Assembly (NCBI GenBank): GCA_009704155.1
Contig: WLES01000044.1
Location: forward strand, 1 to 7,017
Reading direction: 5' to 3'
DNA: 7,017 nucleotides
Source: Actinomycetota bacterium
GTDB lineage: Bacteria; Actinomycetota; Actinomycetes; Actinomycetales; Microbacteriaceae
The position numbers and the translations under genes were made by a program. The notes below the pieces were generated by a model, which did no database searches, was not told the DNA's origin, and saw only the letters and a program-made list of their open reading frames with translations. This document shows, piece after piece, positions 1-5,808 of this stretch. Positions within the stretch are counted from its first letter, which is position 1. Every line of letters starts with the position of its first letter.

Positions 1-1203
1 GATGAGGTCGATTGCCTTGTCTGGCAAGAATCGGTCCTGCACGTATCGGTCGGCGAGGGTTGCCGCTGCGACGATCGCGTCGTCGGTGATCGAAACCTTG
101 TGGAACGCTTCGTAGCGGTCACGAAGACCCTTCAAGATGTTGATCGTGTGGGGCACGGAAGGCTGGTTAACCGTCACGGGCTGGAATCGGCGTTCAAGCG
201 CCGCATCCTTCTCGAAGTACTTGCGGTACTCGTCGAGAGTTGTCGCACCAATGGTCTGGAGTTCACCGCGGGCGAGCATCGGCTTGAGGATGCTCGCGGC
301 GTCGACTGCGCCCTCCGCCGCACCTGCGCCAACGAGTGCGTGGATTTCGTCGATGAAGACGATGATGTCTCCGCGGTTGCGGATCTCCTTCGTGACCTTC
401 TTGAGGCGCTCTTCGAAGTCACCGCGGTATCGGCTACCGGCAATAAGGCTTCCGAGGTCGAGTGTGTAGACCTGCTTGCCCTTGATGGTCTCCGGCACTT
501 CACCCTTGACGATCGCCTGGGCGAGACCTTCGACAACGGCTGTCTTTCCGACACCCGGTTCGCCAACGAGCACGGGGTTGTTCTTGGTTCGGCGGGAGAG
601 GATCTGCATGACGCGTTCCATCTCTTTTTCGCGGCCGATGACGGGGTCGAGTTTTCCGTCGCGCGCAGCCTGCGTGAGGTTGCGGCCGAACTGGTCGAGG
701 ATCTGTGATCCCTTGTCATTGGCTGCCGGTTCCCCTCCGCCGACGGTCGCGCTTTCTTTGCCGGCCTGGTAACCGGAAAGCAACTGAATAACGGTCTGGC
801 GGACGCGTGTGAGGTCAGCGCCGAGTTTGACGAGAACCTGAGCGGCAACGCCTTCGCCCTCGCGGATGAGTCCGAGGAGGATGTGCTCGGTGCCGATGTA
901 ATTGTGGCCCAGTTGAAGTGCTTCACGGAGGCTGAGTTCAAGGACCTTCTTGGCGCGGGGTGTGAATGGAATGTGTCCGGTCGGCGCCTGCTGGCCCTGA
1001 CCGATCATGTCCTGAACTTGCTCGCGGACATTGTCAATGGAGATCGAAAGCTCGGCGAGCGCCTTTGCGGCGATACCGTCGCCCTCTTTGATGAGACCCA
1101 AGAGGATGTGCTCAGTACCGATGTAGTTGTGGTTCAGGCCCTTTGCTTCTTCTTGGGCAAGCACAACGACGCGACGTGCGCGGTCTGTGAATCGTTCAAA
1201 CAT
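1..1203 (-). CDS. clpC: ATP-dependent Clp protease ATP-binding subunit ClpC (3' part outside window)
   Basis: ClpC is a cytoplasmic AAA+ unfoldase that feeds substrates to the ClpP peptidase. The first 401 residues are visible. They begin [20 protein letters not shown], the standard ClpC N-terminus. Two Clp_N repeats follow, each with [14 protein letters not shown], at residues 25-38 and 100-113. A linker leads to the first AAA+ module: Walker A GEPGVGKT (214-221), the substrate-pore stretch [12 protein letters not shown] (256-267), Walker [11 protein letters not shown] (281-290), and the arginine-finger region ALERRFQPV (335-343). The reading frame is intact and runs off the left edge; the M domain and second AAA+ module must lie beyond it. 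The start is fixed by AAAGGAG seven bases upstream. The two-repeat N domain and the sequence favour ClpC over ClpB or ClpA. The gene is separated from its upstream neighbour by the only sizeable gap in the window, so it probably has its own promoter. Confidence 0.97.
   Translation of the reverse strand, partial: MFERFTDRARRVVVLAQEEAKGLNHNYIGTEHILLGLIKEGDGIAAKALAELSISIDNVREQVQDMIGQGQQAPTGHIPFTPRAKKVLELSLREALQLGHNYIGTEHILLGLIREGEGVAAQVLVKLGADLTRVRQTVIQLLSGYQAGKESATVGGGEPAANDKGSQILDQFGRNLTQAARDGKLDPVIGREKEMERVMQILSRRTKNNPVLVGEPGVGKTAVVEGLAQAIVKGEVPETIKGKQVYTLDLGSLIAGSRYRGDFEERLKKVTKEIRNRGDIIVFIDEIHALVGAGAAEGAVDAASILKPMLARGELQTIGATTLDEYRKYFEKDAALERRFQPVTVNQPSVPHTINILKGLRDRYEAFHKVSITDDAIVAAATLADRYVQDRFLPDKAIDLI
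865..906 (-). repeat. Second copy of Clp_N internal repeat (partner at 1090-1131)
   Basis: The stretch encoding [14 protein letters not shown] occurs twice in clpC, 225 nt apart (865-906 and 1090-1131). The two DNA copies are clearly similar but differ at several third positions. This is the ancient duplicated Clp_N motif of the substrate- and adaptor-binding N domain, not a mobile or recent repeat. Confidence 0.85.
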
Positions 1204-1210
1204 AATCCGT

Positions 1211-1217
1211 CTCCTTT
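1211..1217 (-). promoter_or_regulatory. Ribosome binding site of clpC
   Basis: AAAGGAG on the minus strand lies 7 nt before the ATG at 1203. It is the strongest Shine-Dalgarno in the window and fixes the clpC start. Confidence 0.85.
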
Positions 1218-1240
1218 GCGAGTTGTCTCGCGATGGTTCA

Positions 1241-1268
1241 ACGGTAACAACGTGAAATCCGCTTCACA
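1241..1268 (-). promoter_or_regulatory. Putative extended -10 promoter of clpC
   Basis: On the minus strand TGT-TACCGT (1249-1241) matches an extended -10 element (TGN followed by TANNNT). The predicted start of transcription is the A near 1234, which gives a leader of about 31 nt. The best -35 candidate is TGTGAA (1268-1263), 16 nt upstream of the -10 hexamer, and it is a poor match to TTGACA. A weak -35 is consistent with a promoter that depends on an activator. Prediction by eye only. Confidence 0.45.
1252..1267. repeat. Inverted repeat in the clpC promoter spacer
   Basis: GTGAA (1252-1256) and TTCAC (1263-1267) form a perfect 5-bp inverted repeat with a 6-nt centre. It overlaps the proposed -35 and fills much of the spacer up to the -10 element, where a repressor could act. 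It matches neither CIRCE (HrcA) nor HAIR (HspR) nor an SOS box. With arms this short, chance is a real alternative. Confidence 0.3.
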
Positions 1269-1272
1269 CCCG

Positions 1273-1290
1273 ATTTCGCTAACGGCAAAA
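1273..1290. promoter_or_regulatory. ClgR-like operator upstream of clpC
   Basis: The plus strand reads ATTTCGCTAACGGCAAAA. Its core, CGC-TAACG-GCA, has the 3-5-3 layout of the actinobacterial ClgR site as I recall it (WNNWCGCYNANRGCGWWS). It differs at the last base of the second core triplet (A instead of G) and at the final position. The half-sites TTTCGC and TTTTGC form a 5-of-6 dyad centred on 1282. ClgR is the known activator of clpC and clpP genes in Corynebacterium, Streptomyces, Bifidobacterium and Mycobacterium. The centre lies about 48 nt upstream of the predicted transcription start, a usual place for an activator. The assignment is inferred from motif and position. Confidence 0.5.
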
Positions 1291-1329
1291 CTGCTGTCAT
1301 CGAGCGCATCGGCGCGAATCGAGGGCGAT

Positions 1330-1506
1330 TTACTCTTTCGGAGCGAGCCCGCGACGAGCGCGCTCTTCGGCTTCGTACTTCTCGAGTTCGCGGCGTTCGG
1401 TGCGGTCAGCGCGCATGATTGCGCGAAGTGCAAACCAAAAAAGGAGCCCAATGATCAGCGTTGGTGTTACTGAGAACACCGCGTTCGCCCAGAAATCTTC
1501 AATCAC
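1330..1506 (-). CDS. Small single-helix membrane protein of unknown function
   Basis: This is a 58-residue peptide starting VIEDFWANAV (GTG start read as Met). Residues about 11-31 form one hydrophobic segment (FSVTPTLIIGLLFWFALRAIM). A strongly charged tail follows (RADRTERRELEKYEAEERARRGLAPKE), which is likely helical and probably cytoplasmic by the positive-inside rule. Small membrane peptides of this kind occur beside lysS in actinobacteria of this group, as far as I recall, but no function is known to me. The frame is open further upstream into lysS, but that part overlaps the conserved LysRS C-terminus and looks like a shadow. The GTG at 1506 is the best start, 19 nt after the lysS stop. 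No Shine-Dalgarno is visible before it. The next in-frame ATG (residue 31) would delete the helix. Confidence 0.72.
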   Translation of the reverse strand: MIEDFWANAVFSVTPTLIIGLLFWFALRAIMRADRTERRELEKYEAEERARRGLAPKE

Positions 1507-1512
1507 GGTTGT

Positions 1513-1518
1513 AGTGTA
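1513..1518 (-). promoter_or_regulatory. Possible -10 element for a leaderless transcript of the small membrane gene
   Basis: TACACT on the minus strand (TANNNT type) ends 6 nt before the GTG at 1506. Transcription would therefore start at about the first base of the start codon. This geometry is typical of leaderless actinobacterial genes and would explain the missing Shine-Dalgarno. No good -35 is visible at 16-18 nt. The alternative is read-through from lysS with coupled translation. Confidence 0.3.
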
Positions 1519-1525
1519 CGCCCGA

Positions 1526-3013
1526 TTACTTGACGAGCGGGAAGAGAGTAGTTTCGCGAATTCCGAGGCCCGTAATCGCCATGAGGAGGCGGTCGATTCC
1601 CATTCCCATTCCGCCGCTCGGTGGCATTCCGTGTTCAAGCGCGCGCAGGAATTCTTCGTCGAGAGGCATCGCCTCAGCGTCGCCTCGCCCAGCCAACTTG
1701 GCTTGTTCAACAAACCGTTCGCGCTGAATGACCGGGTCAACGAGCTCTGAATAACCGGTGGCGAGTTCGAACCCGCGCACATACAGGTCCCACTTCTCGA
1801 CAACACCGGAAATTGATCGGTGTTCGCGCGTCAGCGGACTGGTCTCGAGCGGGAAGTCCATGACAAACGTCGGCACCGTCAACTGTGGTTTGACGTGGTG
1901 CTCCCACAGTTCTTCGACGAGCTTGCCGTGGGTCGGATGGTCGACCTCGATCTCGACGGCCTTGGCCATCTTCTCGAGAGCCGCCATCGGCGTCTCGGGG
2001 GTTATCTCCGTTCCGACGGCATCCGACAACGAACCAAACAGGCTGATCCGAGCCCAGTCGCCGCCGAAGTCGTAAACAGTGCCGTCATTCCAGGTGACTT
2101 GGTGCGACCCTGAAACAGCGACCGCCGCGTTCTGAATGAGCTCTTGAGTCAGGTCGGCAATCGAGTTGTAGTCGCCGTATGCCTCATACGCTTCGAGCAT
2201 CACGAACTCTGGGCTGTGGGTTGAATCAGCGCCCTCGTTGCGGAAGTTTCGGTTGATCTCAAAAACGCGATCGATTCCGCCGACGACCGCGCGCTTGAGG
2301 AACAACTCGGGCGCGATACGCAAGAACAGGTCCATGTCGAACGCGTTTGAGTGGGTGACGAACGGACGAGCCGCAGCACCACCGTGAAGCGTCTGAAGCA
2401 TCGGGGTTTCAACCTCGAGAAAGTTGTGTGCGCGGAACGTGTCGCGCAACGAGGTCATCGCCGTCGATCGGGTCACGACGTTTGCGCGGGCCTGGTCGCG
2501 AACGATCAGGTCAAGGTAACGCTGACGGACTCTGGTTTCTTCGCTGAGTTCGCTGTGGAGGTTCGGTAGCGGAAGAAGTGCCTTGGCGGCCATTTGCCAC
2601 TCGTCGACGAGAATCGACAGCTCGCCGCGCTTGGAGGTAATGACTTCACCGTGGACGAAGACGTGGTCACCGAGGTCGACGAGGTCTTTCCATCGTTCGA
2701 GCGATACTTCGCCAACTTTGTCGAGTGAGAGCATCGCTTGAATGCGCTGTCCGTCACCCGATTGAAGCGCGGCAAAACACAACTTTCCTGTGTTGCGCGA
2801 GTGAACGATTCGGCCAGCGATTCCTACCTCAACACCCGTCGACACATCGACGTCGAGCCCATCGTGTTCTGCCCGAACCGCGCCGATTGTTGTTGTCACG
2901 GGGACGGTGACGGGGTATGCAGCGCCTTCAGCGTTGAGCCTGTCGCGCTTCGCAAGACGAACGGCCTTCTGCTCGACGATTTCGTCGGCGGAAAGTTCGG
3001 TTTCGTCGCTCAT
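1526..3013 (-). CDS. lysS: Lysine--tRNA ligase, class II
   Basis: LysRS charges tRNA-Lys with lysine using ATP, in the cytoplasm. The 495-residue length is normal for bacterial class II LysRS. An OB-fold anticodon-binding domain occupies about residues 60-140 ([24 protein letters not shown] onward). The catalytic domain follows: motif 1 around FLEVETPML (198-206), then [17 protein letters not shown], motif 2 [22 protein letters not shown] (251-274), and motif 3 [16 protein letters not shown] (467-482), which carries the conserved arginine of the family. All three motifs appear intact, so the enzyme should be active. The ATG at 3013 has GAAGGGG five bases upstream. The gene lies 28 nt after panC with no obvious terminator between, so it is probably at least partly expressed from the folate/pantothenate operon. 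A lysS close to panC and clpC is common in actinobacteria. Confidence 0.97.
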   Translation of the reverse strand: MSDETELSADEIVEQKAVRLAKRDRLNAEGAAYPVTVPVTTTIGAVRAEHDGLDVDVSTGVEVGIAGRIVHSRNTGKLCFAALQSGDGQRIQAMLSLDKVGEVSLERWKDLVDLGDHVFVHGEVITSKRGELSILVDEWQMAAKALLPLPNLHSELSEETRVRQRYLDLIVRDQARANVVTRSTAMTSLRDTFRAHNFLEVETPMLQTLHGGAAARPFVTHSNAFDMDLFLRIAPELFLKRAVVGGIDRVFEINRNFRNEGADSTHSPEFVMLEAYEAYGDYNSIADLTQELIQNAAVAVSGSHQVTWNDGTVYDFGGDWARISLFGSLSDAVGTEITPETPMAALEKMAKAVEIEVDHPTHGKLVEELWEHHVKPQLTVPTFVMDFPLETSPLTREHRSISGVVEKWDLYVRGFELATGYSELVDPVIQRERFVEQAKLAGRGDAEAMPLDEEFLRALEHGMPPSGGMGMGIDRLLMAITGLGIRETTLFPLVK

Positions 3014-3018
3014 GGTGG

Positions 3019-3025
3019 CCCCTTC
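3019..3025 (-). promoter_or_regulatory. Ribosome binding site of lysS
   Basis: GAAGGGG on the minus strand lies 5 nt before the ATG at 3013. It lets lysS start independently of the upstream panC stop and supports the chosen start. Confidence 0.65.
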
Positions 3026-3041
3026 AAGTGTTAACTCAAGG

Positions 3042-3812
3042 CTACCGTTTGGGTAAGTCGCGAACCCTCATGTTGTCGATGAGTCGGGTCGCGCCGACTC
3101 GAGCCGCGATGACGACCCTCGCTGGGGCGTTTGGCCCCACCTCGTTGAGCGAAACCGGGTCAATGACGGCGAGGTAATCGACGTCGATTCCCGATTGCTC
3201 AAGCTTCTGCCTCGCTCTCGCTACCGACTCGGCGGACCCCGCTTCCGCAACTATGTCGTTCAAGGCGACGGGAATGAGTGCCGCGGTTTCGCGCTCTGCC
3301 GCCGACAGGTAGCGATTCCGGGACGACATCGCAAGGCCATCGTTGTCGCGAACGGTTGGCACACCAACAACACGAATGTTGGGGTGTCGCTCGGCGGCCA
3401 TTGAACGGACTAGAGCCAATTGCTGCCAATCCTTCTCGCCAAATACCGCGATGCCGGGTTGCGTCATGTCGAATAGACGGTTCACGACCGTAAGCACAGC
3501 GTCGAAATGCCCAGAGCGACTGGCCCCTTCCCACATGTCACCGCGGGCACCGGCGTCAATCGCATCGGGTGGTTGTCCGGGTGTATAGACCTCGTCAATC
3601 GAAGGGACGAAAATTTCTGCGCGGTCAGCAATCAGTTCTCGATCGGCGTCGAGCGTCCGCGGGTATCGATCGAAATCGTCTCCAGCGCCGAACTGGGTGG
3701 GGTTCACGAAAATGGAAACGACCACCTCGTCCGCGAGTTCGCGCGCGCGATCAATGAGAGCGAGATGGCCGCCGTGCAGTGCGCCCATAGTGGGCACAAG
3801 CGCTTTAGTCAT
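3042..3812 (-). CDS. panC: Pantoate--beta-alanine ligase (pantothenate synthetase)
   Basis: PanC joins pantoate and beta-alanine with ATP to form pantothenate, the precursor of coenzyme A. From the ATG at 3812 the protein has 256 residues. It carries [14 protein letters not shown] (7-20, the HIGH-type nucleotide-binding motif), [23 protein letters not shown] (35-57), FGEKDWQQL (124-132), and MSSRNRYLS (162-170, the KMSKS-like loop). The C-terminal domain ends in TRLIDNMRV. All substrate-binding motifs I know are present. The usual N-terminal segment of about 20 residues before the first strand (a TVAELRxAL type helix) is missing. An in-frame ATG at 3857 would add 15 residues, but these look nothing like PanC and overlap the upstream gene. 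The ATG at 3812 overlaps the upstream stop by 8 nt (ATGACTAA) and has no clear Shine-Dalgarno, which suggests translational coupling. Confidence 0.95.
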   Translation of the reverse strand: MTKALVPTMGALHGGHLALIDRARELADEVVVSIFVNPTQFGAGDDFDRYPRTLDADRELIADRAEIFVPSIDEVYTPGQPPDAIDAGARGDMWEGASRSGHFDAVLTVVNRLFDMTQPGIAVFGEKDWQQLALVRSMAAERHPNIRVVGVPTVRDNDGLAMSSRNRYLSAAERETAALIPVALNDIVAEAGSAESVARARQKLEQSGIDVDYLAVIDPVSLNEVGPNAPARVVIAARVGATRLIDNMRVRDLPKR

Positions 3813-4542
3813 CGGTGTCAGAAACGTGGTCGCCCAACCACTGCTCGACGGGATCAAACGAACCGTCCGAGTTGCGCCTCAGCGATTCGTCAACTGCCGA
3901 ATGAACGAGAGCGCGAAGAACCTCGCCCGGTCGGTCGACACCAATCTGCGTGAGTCGGAAAGTCGACTGGTCGATGATGGCCTTCGAGAATGTGGCGACG
4001 GTATCGATGACTTCGGCGTAAGCAACCCGGTCGGCTTCCTCAACGACGAAGGGTTCGCCACCCATCTCGACGACGAGCGCTTGGGCGATTGGCAAAGCGG
4101 TTGCTGGCGCGGTCACTGCGCAATACGCGTCTTTCATTCGGTGGACATCGAGTGACGTTCCCGTGAAGTGAATCACCGGGTGAATCGCGAGCGGAATCAC
4201 CCCGACTGCTCTCGCTGCGGAGAGTATCTCGATTCCGTGCTCGGGGCGGTTGTGCACAACAATCTGCCCTGGTTTCCATTGGCCATCGAGCGATTCGATG
4301 AGCCCCTCGAGCGTTTCTCCATCGCCCGGACCAAGGATTATGAGGTCGGAACTTTCTGCAACCTCAGCTGCGGTCTTGACCGTGATTCCGCGAAGCATCG
4401 ACAGAACACGGTCGCGATCGAGCGGATGCGGTTCGGTCATCGACCACGGAATGTGTCCAGCCCCCGCGAGCGCGAGCGCCATCACGACGCTTTCGCGACC
4501 GTTACCGACGAGCCCAACGTCAAGGCGACCGGGTGTCATCAT
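3805..4542 (-). CDS. Rossmann-like / DUF2520-type protein, possible dehydrogenase
   Basis: This is a 245-residue protein with an N-terminal nucleotide-binding fold and a DUF2520-like C-terminal part. The N-terminus shows DVGLVGNGRESVV (8-20), a dinucleotide-binding loop in which the usual third glycine of GxGxxG is replaced (GNGRES). SSDLIILGPGD (64-74) is the second typical strand. PLAIHPVIHFTGTSLDV (117-133) and APATALPIAQALVVEMGGEPFVVEEADR (145-172) are the hallmark DUF2520 blocks. Related proteins are, as I recall, nearer 300 residues; this one stops about 20 residues after the helix ALVHSAVDESLRR (211-223). Position immediately before panC suggests a job linked to pantoate, perhaps ketopantoate reduction, but that is inference and the altered glycine loop argues for caution. 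ATG at 4542 overlaps the previous stop as ATGA; the next codon is also ATG (4539). Confidence 0.85.
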   Translation of the reverse strand: MMTPGRLDVGLVGNGRESVVMALALAGAGHIPWSMTEPHPLDRDRVLSMLRGITVKTAAEVAESSDLIILGPGDGETLEGLIESLDGQWKPGQIVVHNRPEHGIEILSAARAVGVIPLAIHPVIHFTGTSLDVHRMKDAYCAVTAPATALPIAQALVVEMGGEPFVVEEADRVAYAEVIDTVATFSKAIIDQSTFRLTQIGVDRPGEVLRALVHSAVDESLRRNSDGSFDPVEQWLGDHVSDTDD

Positions 4543-4994
4543 GCGAGTTCTCCGTCTGCATCGGTGGGTGGAACACGACACAACCATTCTGCGACGAGAG
4601 CGCACACGACGAGAACAATCGAGGCGACGAGCCCGGCGATCGACGATGGCAGGGCGTCCGCCGCGATGTAAGGGCGCGTCACCGTGAATGCGATGATTCC
4701 ACCGATTGCACCGAACACGACGGCACCCGAAAGTGCTGCGGATTGCGCGAGGGTCAGAATCTGAACCGCGGCGACAGGGTTGATTCGCCTACCCGGCTTT
4801 GGTTGTGTCGCCCAATTCACGCGTGCGCCGAGTGCAACAACGACCGCGCCGACCAACACAAGTGAAACCGTGAGCGACCACGGCACGGGAAGTGACGGGC
4901 GACCGGTAGCTACAAACACCCAGTCAAGACCGAATCCCAGAGCAAAACCAAACGGGGTCAGCCCCACGAGGACAAGCGGGTTCGTCTTCTTCAC
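4539..4994 (-). CDS. DUF3180-type four-helix membrane protein
   Basis: This is a 151-residue integral membrane protein of unknown function. Four hydrophobic segments are visible at about residues 7-29, 38-58, 78-105 and 118-139. A basic loop, QPKPGRRINPV (64-73), lies between helices 2 and 3. The following stretch VQILTLAQSAALSGAVVFGAIGGI (77-100), with its small residues, resembles the conserved helix of the actinobacterial DUF3180 family, which is regularly found directly after folK. No catalytic motif is visible. The start is GTG at 4994, overlapping the folK stop as GTGA, with GAAGGG eight bases upstream inside folK. Its place between folate and pantothenate genes might suggest a membrane-associated or transport role, but nothing in the sequence shows this. 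Confidence 0.88.
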   Translation of the reverse strand: MKKTNPLVLVGLTPFGFALGFGLDWVFVATGRPSLPVPWSLTVSLVLVGAVVVALGARVNWATQPKPGRRINPVAAVQILTLAQSAALSGAVVFGAIGGIIAFTVTRPYIAADALPSSIAGLVASIVLVVCALVAEWLCRVPPTDADGELA

Positions 4995-5458
4995 GCTTCG
5001 AGCCCTTCAAGAAGTGCGCTCACGCGGCCGCGGCCGGGAATCTCGGCGTCGGGGTCAATCTCAAGCCACGGCTCGAGCACGAATCGGCGTTCGTGCGCCC
5101 GCGGGTGGGGAACAACCAGGTTTCCATCTTCGATGTGGTCACCGTGAACGATGAGATCGAGGTCAAGTGTTCTGTCACCCCAGCGCTCGGTGCGAATTCG
5201 GCCGTGGGACGCTTCGATGTCGTGCAGAACAGCGAGCACCGCGTGAGGGGTGAGCGATGTGTCGATGATGGCGACGCCGTTGAGGTAGGCGGGGTGGCTC
5301 GCGTCGGGGCCGTCGGCACCAACAGCAATTGTTTCGAGCAGTGGTGACACACCCAGGATGTCGATTGAGTCGTGCGCATCGAGTTGTGTCAGTGCCGACG
5401 CGATTGTGCTTTCGCGCTCACCCAAGTTGGCGCCAAACGCGACGACCGCGTGTGTCAC
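4991..5458 (-). CDS. folK: 2-amino-4-hydroxy-6-hydroxymethyldihydropteridine pyrophosphokinase
   Basis: HPPK transfers pyrophosphate from ATP to 6-hydroxymethyl-dihydropterin, giving the substrate of FolP. The 155-residue length is typical. Visible motifs are VAFGANLGERESTI (6-19), the YLN block after the substrate loop (58-60), HDIEASHGRIRTERWGDRTLDLDLIVHG (79-106), which contains the catalytic arginines and the two magnesium-binding aspartates (D99, D101), and VPHPRAHERRFVLEPW (116-131). The residue before the catalytic arginine in RWGxRTLDLDL is Asp (D95) rather than the common Pro; the arginine and both metal ligands are kept, so activity is expected. The start is GTG at 5458, overlapping the folB stop as GTGA. 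Confidence 0.96.
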   Translation of the reverse strand: MTHAVVAFGANLGERESTIASALTQLDAHDSIDILGVSPLLETIAVGADGPDASHPAYLNGVAIIDTSLTPHAVLAVLHDIEASHGRIRTERWGDRTLDLDLIVHGDHIEDGNLVVPHPRAHERRFVLEPWLEIDPDAEIPGRGRVSALLEGLEA

Positions 5459-5808
5459 GAGCGCGACCGCTCAATGACAACAGAAGCGTCGTCAAATGGG
5501 ACAGAGATGGGTGCGCTTGGCTTGTGAAGTTCGACCCGAACCGATTCAGCCCCGTGACCGAGCACAACGGCAGCAATGCGCTCGGCAACGGTTTCGATGA
5601 GGTCGACGGGTTCGCTCGCAACCGCGGCGACGACGTCTTCGGCGAGTGTTCCGTAATTGATGGTCTTGCCGATGTCATCAGCAAGATTGCCGAGCGGAAC
5701 GCGGACATCGAGGTCAATGATGAACTCCTGTCCGTTCACTCGCTCGTGGTCGAAGACGCCGTGGTGGGCGAAAGCACGAAGGCCTCTGAGGCGAATCTCG
5801 TCGGTCAT
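5455..5808 (-). CDS. folB: Dihydroneopterin aldolase
   Basis: FolB cleaves 7,8-dihydroneopterin to 6-hydroxymethyl-7,8-dihydropterin and glycolaldehyde; many homologues also epimerise the substrate. The 117-residue length is normal for this small, usually octameric, tunnelling-fold enzyme. Motifs seen are GLRAFAHHGVFDHERVNGQEFIIDL (9-33) with the conserved glutamate E22, INYGTLAEDV (50-59) with the active-site tyrosine Y52, PVDLIETVAERIA (67-79) with the pterin-anchoring glutamate E72, and VELHKPSAPI (92-101) with the catalytic lysine K96. All expected residues are present. ATG at 5808 overlaps the folP stop as ATGA, so translation is probably coupled to folP. Confidence 0.96.
   Translation of the reverse strand: MTDEIRLRGLRAFAHHGVFDHERVNGQEFIIDLDVRVPLGNLADDIGKTINYGTLAEDVVAAVASEPVDLIETVAERIAAVVLGHGAESVRVELHKPSAPISVPFDDASVVIERSRS

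Larger units (their letters stand above)
1204..1329. other. Intergenic control region between the small membrane gene and clpC
   Basis: This 126-nt stretch is the only sizeable non-coding gap in the window. It contains the clpC leader and ribosome binding site, the proposed extended -10 promoter, the spacer inverted repeat and the ClgR-like dyad. I see no hairpin with a T-run that would end transcription of the upstream gene. Transcription from lysS and the small gene could therefore run on into clpC. Confidence 0.6.

Noticed and set aside
100..708. Plus-strand open frame of 202 codons
   Set aside because: It lies wholly antisense to the conserved ClpC AAA+ domain and mirrors its codon structure; there is no ribosome binding site or recognisable domain.
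1303..1320. GCGC-CGAT-GCGC type hairpin after the small membrane gene
   Set aside because: The stem is only about 4 bp, with no following T-run, so it does not qualify as a terminator.
883..1473. Plus-strand open frame of 196 codons crossing the clpC start and control region
   Set aside because: It is antisense to the ClpC N domain, the promoter region and the small membrane gene. It has no recognisable domain or start signal.
3022..3040. CTTCAAGTGTTAACTCAAG before lysS, which resembles part of a HAIR (HspR) operator
   Set aside because: Only the ACTCAAG half fits. The other half is in the wrong orientation and spacing, and lysS is not a usual HspR target.
3813..3857. In-frame upstream ATG extending PanC by 15 residues
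   Set aside because: The added residues (MIPSSSGWATTFLTP) do not resemble any PanC N-terminus. The start lies well inside the DUF2520 gene, while the ATG at 3812 makes a typical short overlap.
5022..5036. GC-rich palindromic run GCGGCCGCGGCCG near the end of folK
   Set aside because: It is explained by codons for GRGR in a conserved-length FolK C-terminus. There is no T-run, and it lies inside a coding region.
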